A DNA stretch of 64,000 nucleotides from Bacillus sp. SA1-12 (GTDB lineage: Bacteria > Bacillota > Bacilli > Bacillales > Bacillaceae), in assembly GCF_000981385.1 (NCBI RefSeq), contig NZ_LATZ01000007.1, positions 90,919 to 154,918 on the forward strand. Reading direction: 5' to 3'. How positions within the stretch are numbered: position 1 is the first letter of the stretch; each line of letters starts with the position of its first letter. The notes beneath the pieces were generated by a model. The model did not search any database and had not been told where the DNA came from. It worked only from the letters and a program-made list of their open reading frames with translations. Below, in pieces: positions 57,814 through 64,000 of the stretch. A program made the position numbers and the translations under genes.

Positions 57814-58824
57814 ATGTCTTGTACCATCAAAGATGTTGCTAGGCATGCAAATGTGTCAATTGCAACTGTATCAAGAATCATAAATAATCAGGTTGGATAT
57901 TCGGAAAAAACGAAGAAGAAGGTTCTTGATGCTATAGAAGAATTAGGTTATCAACCAAATGCTGTTGCTAGAGGTTTGATAAGTAAGCGCACACATACAA
58001 TTGGGGTGCTTTTCCCTAAGCTATCAAGTACATTAGTAACAGACCTCTTAAGCGGTATAGAAAAAGCGACACATGAGGCTGGATCAAGTGTTATTGTTTG
58101 CCACACAGAATCAAATGGTGAGAAGACCATGAAATACTTGAAGCTATTAAATGAAAAGCGAATTGATGGGATTATCTTCACCAGTGCCCCTTTATTAGGC
58201 GAATACTATGACTATATAAAGAAAATGAATGTTCCTATGGTTCTGTTATCGACCGAAACATATGCTTATCCGGTCCCTTACGTAAAAGTAAATGACCGCC
58301 ATGCAGCCTATACAGCTGCACAATTTTTGATTAATAAGGGCCATAAAAAAATCGGGATGCTATGCGGAAATATTGAAGATGCTATTTCCGGAAAACCAAG
58401 GTTTGATGGTTTTAAAAGCGCTTTACAAGATCACAGTATACCATTCGATAACAGTCATGTTGTATTTAATAGGGGCTTTACCTTTTCTGACGGAATGGAC
58501 GGTTTAAGAACCTTATTACAACAAGTTCCAGACCTTACAGCAGTGTTTGCAGCAAGTGATGAAATGGCAATGGGAGCAATTTCTTCAGCTTATGAGCTGG
58601 GGATTAAGGTGCCTGATGATCTATCGATTATTGGCTATGATAACTTGAGTATTGCCAACATGTCGATTCCGCCGTTAACAACTGTTGCACAACCTTTAAC
58701 AGAAATGGGAGAAATGGCTGCAAAAATGCTATTTGAGCTGCTAGATTCTGAAAAAACAGTTGAAAGCAGAATCATGCCGCATAAAATTGTTGAAAGGAAA
58801 AGTGTTATCGCAAAGGAGGGATAA
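57814..58824 (+). CDS. LacI-family transcriptional regulator
   Basis: A 336-aa repressor: HTH TIKDVARHANVSIATVSRII and hinge GYQPNAVARGLISKRTHTI, then the periplasmic-binding-like sugar domain (GVLFPKLSSTL, ASDEMAMGAI, LSIIGYDNLSIANM). It probably controls the ABC transporter and alpha-glucosidase operon downstream through GTAAACGTTTAC palindromes. Similar to maltose/maltodextrin regulators in layout; inducer unknown. Confidence 0.93.
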   Translation: MSCTIKDVARHANVSIATVSRIINNQVGYSEKTKKKVLDAIEELGYQPNAVARGLISKRTHTIGVLFPKLSSTLVTDLLSGIEKATHEAGSSVIVCHTESNGEKTMKYLKLLNEKRIDGIIFTSAPLLGEYYDYIKKMNVPMVLLSTETYAYPVPYVKVNDRHAAYTAAQFLINKGHKKIGMLCGNIEDAISGKPRFDGFKSALQDHSIPFDNSHVVFNRGFTFSDGMDGLRTLLQQVPDLTAVFAASDEMAMGAISSAYELGIKVPDDLSIIGYDNLSIANMSIPPLTTVAQPLTEMGEMAAKMLFELLDSEKTVESRIMPHKIVERKSVIAKEG

Positions 58825-58843
58825 TCTTTTTTTGCCGTTTAAC

Positions 58844-58855
58844 GTAAACGTTTAC
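58844..58855 (+). promoter_or_regulatory. LacI-type operator 1
   Basis: Perfect palindrome GTAAACGTTTAC, 66 bp from operator 2 (centre to centre about 68). Confidence 0.7.
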
Positions 58856-58909
58856 TCATATATTAAAAAAGCTGTGGGGATTTAACGGAAATATTTTTTT
58901 TAATACAAT

Positions 58910-58925
58910 GAGTAAACGTTTACTC
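58910..58925 (+). promoter_or_regulatory. LacI-type operator 2
   Basis: Perfect 16-bp palindrome GAGTAAACGTTTACTC directly after a TACAAT -10-like hexamer (58904-58909), so a bound repressor would cover the start site. Confidence 0.75.
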
Positions 58926-58940
58926 TATATCATTCATTAA

Positions 58941-58955
58941 ATGTAAATGTTTGCA
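58941..58955 (+). promoter_or_regulatory. cre-like site
   Basis: ATGTAAATGTTTGCA differs from WTGNAANCGNWNNCW at one position (T for C). It may bind CcpA or be a weak third operator. Confidence 0.45.
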
Positions 58956-58988
58956 CAACATAAAACGAACTTTTAGGGGGAACCAACA

Positions 58989-60227
58989 ATGATAAAAAAA
59001 GTAACTGCAAGTATCCTGAGCCTTGCGATAGGAACTTCGATCTTAGCAGGATGTGGCGGAAATGAAGGCGGAGGTGCTGGTGGAAAGGTAACATTAGAGC
59101 TTTTCTCAAATAAAGCCGAAAGCATTGATACTTACAAAGGGATTATTGAAGAATTTGAAAAGCAAAATCCTGATATCGACATAAAACTTGATGCCCCTCC
59201 AGAGGCTGAAACGGTATTAAAAACAAGATTAACGAAAAATGACTTACCAGACATCATGTCAATTGGCGGTAATGCAACATATGGAGAATTAGGAAGAGCT
59301 GGAGTATTACATGATTTTTCTGATTCTGAATTAGTAAAGGGCATTCAACCTTCTTATGTTGATATGATTGGCCGCTTAGTTGGAGCGGAAGAAGAAGGGG
59401 TATTCGGCCTTCCATATACGACAAATGCGAACACGGTTATTTACAACAAGCAAAAGTTTGAGGAGCTAGGTTTAGAGGTTCCAAAAACTTGGGATGAGTT
59501 TCTTGCTGTTCTTGAAAAAGCGAAAGCAGCTGGAGAAATTCCGCTTTACTTCACTTTAAAAGATGCATGGACAGGAATGATTTCTTGGAACTCACTTGCA
59601 GCAAATATTGCTGGTGAGGATTTTGCGGAAAAGAAAAATGCCGGTGAAACGACATTTGTGAAGAGCTATGATGAAGTAGCTGATAAAATCCTAACCCTTA
59701 CAAAGTACGGTCATAAAGACAATCTCGGTGTGGCATACGGTGATGGAAATAATGCGTTTGCGAGCGGGAAAGGTGTCATGTATATCCAAGGAAACTGGGC
59801 AATTCCTGAAATCCTAAAAGCCAACCCTGATATTGAATTAGGTACCTTTGCAATGCCGGTTACAAATGATCCTGCACAAAATAAGCTTGTCTCTGGTGTA
59901 GATGTTTTATTAGCGATAAATGAAGAAACAGAGCATAAGGAAGAAGCATTGAAATTCGTTGAATTTATGATGAACAATGAAACTTCGAAACGCTATATCG
60001 ACGAACAAAAAGCATTCTCTGCTATTGAAGGTGTATTCCAAGAGGATCCTGTATTTGAAGGCATAAAAACAAACTTCGAAACAGGCGCGATTACAAGCTT
60101 CCCTGACCATTACTATCCATCAGGCATGGGTGCAGAAAACCTTGTACAAGAGTTTTTAATTAAACAGAAGAAAGAAGCTTTCTTAAAGAAATTAGATAGC
60201 GAATGGGAAAAAGTACAAAATCGTTAA
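58989..60227 (+). CDS. ABC transporter sugar-binding lipoprotein
   Basis: A 412-aa extracellular solute-binding protein (family 1). Signal MIKKVTASILSLAIGTS with lipobox ILAGC. Mature part LELFSNKAESIDTYKGIIEE, GVFGLPYTTNANTVIYNKQK, and KGVMYIQGNWAIPEI are typical for oligosaccharide-binding proteins. With two permeases and an alpha-glucosidase downstream, an alpha-glucoside is the likely ligand (inference). A large inverted repeat separates it from the permease genes. Confidence 0.92.
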   Translation: MIKKVTASILSLAIGTSILAGCGGNEGGGAGGKVTLELFSNKAESIDTYKGIIEEFEKQNPDIDIKLDAPPEAETVLKTRLTKNDLPDIMSIGGNATYGELGRAGVLHDFSDSELVKGIQPSYVDMIGRLVGAEEEGVFGLPYTTNANTVIYNKQKFEELGLEVPKTWDEFLAVLEKAKAAGEIPLYFTLKDAWTGMISWNSLAANIAGEDFAEKKNAGETTFVKSYDEVADKILTLTKYGHKDNLGVAYGDGNNAFASGKGVMYIQGNWAIPEILKANPDIELGTFAMPVTNDPAQNKLVSGVDVLLAINEETEHKEEALKFVEFMMNNETSKRYIDEQKAFSAIEGVFQEDPVFEGIKTNFETGAITSFPDHYYPSGMGAENLVQEFLIKQKKEAFLKKLDSEWEKVQNR

Positions 60228-60238
60228 AAAAAGAATAA

Positions 60239-60258
60239 GGGCATCACTTGTTGATGCC
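60239..60258 (+). terminator. hairpin after the binding-protein gene
   Basis: GGGCATCA-CTTG-TTGATGCCC without a strong T-tract; may slow 3' exonuclease or cause partial termination. Confidence 0.5.
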
Positions 60259-60269
60259 CGCATATTCTC

Positions 60270-60357
60270 TTAGCTCTAAATGTATAAGCCACTCCTTAAT
60301 AAAAGGTTTGGAAGTGAGCTACCTTTTATTAAGGAGCGTCTTATGTGTGAGAGCTAA
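60270..60357. repeat. 88-nt long inverted repeat
   Basis: TTAGCTCT/AGAGCTAA outer arms, ATAAG/CTTAT middle, and a perfect 15-bp inner stem CTCCTTAATAAAAGG / CCTTTTATTAAGGAG. It sits between the binding-protein and permease genes. Confidence 0.85.
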
Positions 60358-60395
60358 AAACTGCCTTATTACATGTATTTGATAAAGGAGAGGTA

Positions 60396-61262
60396 ATGAT
60401 GAAAAAGAAAAATTACGTGTATATGTTGATCGCAATTCCAGCGTTTGTCCTTTTCTTCATCTTCCATACATATCCTGCCCTTCAAGGGATTTTCTACAGC
60501 TTTACTGATTGGAAAGGATATGGGGATTGGAATTTTGTAGGATTGAAAAATTACTTCAATGTTTTTAAAGATGAACGTGCATTAGATGCATATGGCTTTA
60601 CCTTTAAATTTGCGATTATCTCTACGATTCTCGTAAATATATTTAGTTTACTAGTAGCGATGGGGCTCAATGCGAAGATTAAATTTCAAAAGACTCTTCG
60701 TGCCATTTATTTTTTACCCTATATTTTAAGTATTTTAATAGTAGGCTTTATTTTCAACTTTATTTTCACTCATTTCCTTCCTGGAATTGGAGAGAGTTTA
60801 GGAATTGAATTTCTAGCGAAAAATATATTGGGAGATCCAAAACTAGCTTGGTTAGGAATCGTTCTCGTTGCGGTTTGGCAATCGGTTGCCTTTAATACGA
60901 TTCTCTATCTAGCGGGTCTGGTAACAATTTCAGAAGATTTATATGAAGCGGCAAGTATTGATGGAGCTGGAGTTTGGAGAAAGTTCTGGAGTATTACTTT
61001 CCCGCTTATTGCCCCTTTCTTCACCATTAATATGGTTTTAGCTATGAAAAACTTTTTAATGGTATTTGATCAAATTATGGCGCTTACCGGCGGAGGTCCT
61101 GGAACGTCAACAGAATCGATTTCATTATTGATTTATCGCGGCGGTTTTGAAGGCGGAGAATTTGCGTATCAATCAGCAAATGCTGTTATTTACTTTGTTG
61201 TCATTGTCGTTATTTCAATCATCCAATTAAAATTCCTAGAGAAAAGAGAGGCGGAAAGCTAA
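60396..61262 (+). CDS. sugar ABC transporter permease (MalF/UgpA type)
   Basis: A 288-aa protein with six TM segments and the inner-membrane EAA loop (YEAASIDGAGVWRKFWSITFPLI) that contacts the ATPase. The last codon overlaps the next start (TAATG), so the two permeases are coupled. No ATPase gene is present in the operon; a shared ATPase such as MsmX would be needed, as for many Bacillus sugar importers. Confidence 0.93.
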   Translation: MMKKKNYVYMLIAIPAFVLFFIFHTYPALQGIFYSFTDWKGYGDWNFVGLKNYFNVFKDERALDAYGFTFKFAIISTILVNIFSLLVAMGLNAKIKFQKTLRAIYFLPYILSILIVGFIFNFIFTHFLPGIGESLGIEFLAKNILGDPKLAWLGIVLVAVWQSVAFNTILYLAGLVTISEDLYEAASIDGAGVWRKFWSITFPLIAPFFTINMVLAMKNFLMVFDQIMALTGGGPGTSTESISLLIYRGGFEGGEFAYQSANAVIYFVVIVVISIIQLKFLEKREAES

Positions 61263-62083
61263 TGATTAACAAAAGAACAAACTGGCCTGTGACTACTCTC
61301 TTAATTATTGGTACATTACTCATCTTACTGCCTTTGTATTTAACCATAACGATTGCTTTTAAAACACCGAAGGAGATGGCCGGGAATTTATTAGCCCTGC
61401 CAAAATCCTGGTCGTTTGATAACTTTACACAAGCCATTGAGATGACAAATTTCTTTAATGCCCTTGGAAATACTGTGTTTGTAACCGTGTTTGTCGTCAT
61501 TTTTACTGTGTTAACAAACTCGTTAGTGGCGTATGCGATCGCGCGAAATATGCACAAAAAAGCTTATAAATTCCTATTTTACTATTTTGTTAGTGCGATG
61601 TTTATTCCCTTCCCAATTATCATGCTGCCGATCGTTAAGCAAACTGCTGCATGGGGGATGGATAACCTGGTTGGTTTAATTATTTTATACGTTGTGTTCA
61701 ATTTATCATTTAATACGTTTATTTATGTAGGATATATTCGCTCGATTCCAAAAGAGTTGGAAGAAGCAGCAATTATCGATGGAGCAAGCACATGGGGCGT
61801 TTTCTGGAAAGTAATTTTCCCATTATTAGCGCCAATGAATGCAACCGTCGCTATTATTACATGTTTAGGTGCATGGAACGACTTTATGCTTCCGCTCGTT
61901 ATGCTAAGTGACAGGGAAATGGCAACATTGCCGTTAGTCCAGTACATTTTCCAATCCCAATTTAGTACTGACTATAATCTAGCATTTGCCTCCTATCTAA
62001 TGGCGCTGGCACCAATGATTGTTGTCTATATCTTCGCACAAAAATGGATTATTAGCGGCGTAATGAAAGGTTCGATTAAGTAA
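61262..62083 (+). CDS. sugar ABC transporter permease (MalG/UgpE type)
   Basis: A 273-aa second permease with six TM segments and EAA loop LEEAAIIDGASTWGVFWKVI. It starts at the overlapping ATG 61262. The VQYIFQSQFSTDYNLAFASY segment is typical of MalG-like subunits. It forms the heterodimeric channel with the preceding protein. Confidence 0.93.
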   Translation: MINKRTNWPVTTLLIIGTLLILLPLYLTITIAFKTPKEMAGNLLALPKSWSFDNFTQAIEMTNFFNALGNTVFVTVFVVIFTVLTNSLVAYAIARNMHKKAYKFLFYYFVSAMFIPFPIIMLPIVKQTAAWGMDNLVGLIILYVVFNLSFNTFIYVGYIRSIPKELEEAAIIDGASTWGVFWKVIFPLLAPMNATVAIITCLGAWNDFMLPLVMLSDREMATLPLVQYIFQSQFSTDYNLAFASYLMALAPMIVVYIFAQKWIISGVMKGSIK

Positions 62084-62155
62084 TAATAGGGGACAAAGTT
62101 TGGAGGACACTCCTCAAGTTGTTGGGAGTATCCTTCGAAAAAAGGAGTGTACGTT

Positions 62156-63838
62156 TTGGAAAAAGCATGGTGGAAAGAAAGTGTTATATATCAAATTTAT
62201 CCGAGAAGTTTTAATGATAGCAATGGTGATGGGATTGGTGATTTAAAGGGGATTACCCAGAAGCTTGATTATTTAAAAGATCTGGGCATTGATGTGATTT
62301 GGCTTTCTCCTGTCTATAAGTCACCTAATGATGATAACGGATATGATATTAGTGATTACCAAGATATCATGGATGAGTTCGGTACAATGCAAGATTGGGA
62401 GGAACTTCTACATGAGGTTCACCAGCGCGGAATGAAGCTGATCATGGATTTGGTTGTCAATCATTCTTCAGATGAGCATGCTTGGTTTGTTGAATCAAAA
62501 ACATCTAAAGATAATCCGTATCGTGATTACTATATTTGGCGTCCTGGAAAAGAAGGAGGTGAACCAAATAATTGGGAATCCGTCTTTAGCGGGTCTGCAT
62601 GGCAGTATGATGAAGCAACAGATGAGTATTATTTGCATCTTTTTAGCAAAAAACAGCCTGACCTCAATTGGGAGAATGAGAAACTTCGTGATGAAGTGTA
62701 CAAGATGATGACATGGTGGCTTGATAAAGGCATTGATGGGTTCCGTATGGATGTGATCAATTTTATCTCAAAAGTACCTGGACTCCCAGATGCTCCAAAT
62801 CCTGAAGGGAAGAAATATGCTTCAGGAGGCCAATTTTTTATCAACGGACCGAGAATGCATGAATTTCTACAAGAAATGAATCAACAGGTGCTGTCAAAGT
62901 ATGACATCATCACGGTTGGTGAAATGCCTGGGGCATCTGTTGATGATGCGAAGCTGTATACAGGGCATGACCGTGATGAATTAAACATGGTTTTCACCTT
63001 TGAACATATGGATCTTGATTCAGGTCCAAACGGAAAATGGGATTTAAAAGAGCTTAACTTACTTGATTTGAAAGAGAATATTTCTAAATGGCAAAATGGC
63101 CTTAACGGCGTAGGCTGGAACAGCTTGTACTTAAACAATCATGACCAACCGCGAATGGTTTCCCGATTTGGCAATGATAAAGAATACCGTGCTGAATCAG
63201 CCAAAATGCTCGCAACCTTTCTCCATATGCTGCAAGGAACACCATATGTGTATCAAGGCGAAGAAATTGGAATGACGAACGTCCGCTTTGATTCCATTGA
63301 TGAGTATAAAGATATTGAGATCCTAAATATGTACAATGAAAAAGTGATCCAAGGGAATGAGGATCCAGCAAAGGTCATGCAGTCAATCTATGTAAAGGGC
63401 CGCGACAATGCCAGAACACCTTTTCAATGGGATGATAGCGAAAACGCAGGCTTTACAACTGGGGAGCCTTGGATAAAAGTAAATCCGAATTACAAAGAAA
63501 TCAATGCAAAACAAGCTGTAAATGATCCGAATTCGATTTATCATTATTACAAAAGAATCATTGCATTACGGAAAGAACATGACATTATGGTCTATGGTGA
63601 CTATGAATTAATCTCGCCTGAACATGAATCCATTTTTGCCTATACACGGACATACGGAAGTGAAAAGCTAATAGTCATAACAAATTTCAGCAGTGAACAC
63701 GTTCCATTTACACTGCCGGAAAATTTGAAACTCACTTCTTCAGAGCTGCTTATAAGTAATTACAATGTTGATAAAAATGAAGATGTTTCCTCCTTTACTT
63801 TAAAGCCATATGAGGCAAGGGTCTATATTGGTAAATAG
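62156..63838 (+). CDS. GH13 alpha-glucosidase (oligo-1,6-glucosidase type)
   Basis: A 560-aa cytoplasmic glycoside hydrolase. KESVIYQIYPRSFNDSNGDG, DLVVNHSSDEHAWF, GFRMDVINFI (nucleophile Asp), VGEMPG (acid Glu) and YLNNHDQPRMVSRFG (third Asp) are the GH13 conserved regions. The MDVI residue after the nucleophile resembles alpha-1,6/MalL-type enzymes. It hydrolyses imported oligosaccharides to glucose. TTG at 62156 is 8 nt after AAAGGAG; a GTG at 62147 overlaps that site. Last gene of the operon. Confidence 0.92.
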   Translation: MEKAWWKESVIYQIYPRSFNDSNGDGIGDLKGITQKLDYLKDLGIDVIWLSPVYKSPNDDNGYDISDYQDIMDEFGTMQDWEELLHEVHQRGMKLIMDLVVNHSSDEHAWFVESKTSKDNPYRDYYIWRPGKEGGEPNNWESVFSGSAWQYDEATDEYYLHLFSKKQPDLNWENEKLRDEVYKMMTWWLDKGIDGFRMDVINFISKVPGLPDAPNPEGKKYASGGQFFINGPRMHEFLQEMNQQVLSKYDIITVGEMPGASVDDAKLYTGHDRDELNMVFTFEHMDLDSGPNGKWDLKELNLLDLKENISKWQNGLNGVGWNSLYLNNHDQPRMVSRFGNDKEYRAESAKMLATFLHMLQGTPYVYQGEEIGMTNVRFDSIDEYKDIEILNMYNEKVIQGNEDPAKVMQSIYVKGRDNARTPFQWDDSENAGFTTGEPWIKVNPNYKEINAKQAVNDPNSIYHYYKRIIALRKEHDIMVYGDYELISPEHESIFAYTRTYGSEKLIVITNFSSEHVPFTLPENLKLTSSELLISNYNVDKNEDVSSFTLKPYEARVYIGK

Positions 63839-63843
63839 TAAGG

Positions 63844-63881
63844 AAAGTCGCAGACCAAGTCATTTGGTCTGCGACTTTTTT
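63844..63881 (+). terminator. terminator of the sugar operon
   Basis: AAAGTCGCAGACCAA / TTTGGTCTGCGACTTT long stem with a T6 tail; a group II intron begins 3 nt later. Confidence 0.9.
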
Positions 63882-63883
63882 AA

Positions 63884-64000
63884 GTGCGCCCAGCATGGGT
63901 GTAATCTATAGGGTGAAAGTCCCGAACTGTGAAGACAGAAGTAACAGTTAGCCTAACACAAGGGTGTCTATGGTGACATGGAATCTGAAGGAAGTGAGCG
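63884..64000 (+). mobile_element. group II intron, 5' part (continues past the window)
   Basis: GTGCGCCCAGCATGGGTG is the characteristic group II 5' end, followed by TATAGGGTGAAAGTCCCGAAC, split here as TATAGGG and GTGAAAGTCCC, and the TGGTGACATGGAATCTGAAG region of domain I. Insertion directly behind a terminator stem-loop is the habit of class C introns; the class is not settled from 117 nt. The reverse transcriptase ORF would lie outside the window. Confidence 0.85.

Overview
This window looks like chromosomal DNA of a low-GC Bacillaceae species (Bacillus or Neobacillus type). The evidence is gene content and order: a trxB / Nudix / rapZ / glmR / whiA / crh block, clpP, sigL, the cggR-gapA-pgk-tpiA-gpmI-eno glycolytic cluster, secG, a carboxylesterase, rnr, smpB and ssrA, much as in Bacillus subtilis. 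Shine-Dalgarno sites are strong, GTG and TTG starts are common, and sigma-A type promoters are recognisable. The species cannot be named from the sequence alone.

Layout. Positions 1-30700 are a patchwork of metabolic and accessory genes. They include a malic enzyme 3' part, an HNH protein, a secreted glycerophosphodiesterase, an amino-acid permease, an Rrf2 regulator with a thioredoxin-reductase-like enzyme, SelO, a minus-strand polyphosphate-polymerase-like / DUF4956 / beta-helix lipoprotein cluster, menA, an erythromycin-esterase family gene, and a ROK regulator with an MFS transporter. Next come an XRE regulator with a membrane protein, an MFS permease with an SR1P-like peptide gene and a FadR-type regulator, and an ArsR/SRPBCC pair. 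Several gene remnants lie between them (HD-GYP, VOC, DUF4083-like, histidine-kinase tail). Positions 31200-53900 are the conserved core: redox, cell-wall/UDP-GlcNAc control and carbon-catabolite genes, ClpP, a tRNA-Arg, sigma-54, glycolysis under CggR, secretion, RNA decay and trans-translation. Positions 54000-57350 are accessory: a LAGLIDADG endonuclease, two GNAT acetyltransferases, an aminoglycoside-nucleotidyltransferase-like gene and a DUF2188 protein. Positions 57700-63840 are a LacI-controlled sugar ABC transporter with an alpha-glucosidase and no ATPase of its own. The window ends inside a group II intron that starts just after the glucosidase terminator.

How the genes work together. 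CggR, gapA to eno, Crh, GlmR and the SR1P-like peptide all bear on central carbon flux. smpB, ssrA and rnr form the ribosome-rescue and RNA-decay module. The sugar operon is controlled by its own LacI regulator through several palindromes.

Most striking points: (1) ssrA (tmRNA) is interrupted in its T-loop by a 281-nt sequence with group I intron features, and a free-standing LAGLIDADG gene lies antisense just downstream. (2) An array with an exact 52-bp period, each full unit carrying a 19-bp dyad, sits between the convergent crh and clpP genes. (3) Four dispersed hairpin repeats have stems that change sequence but keep pairing. (4) A near-identical 27-bp operator-like element precedes both an MFS permease and an SR1P-like peptide gene.
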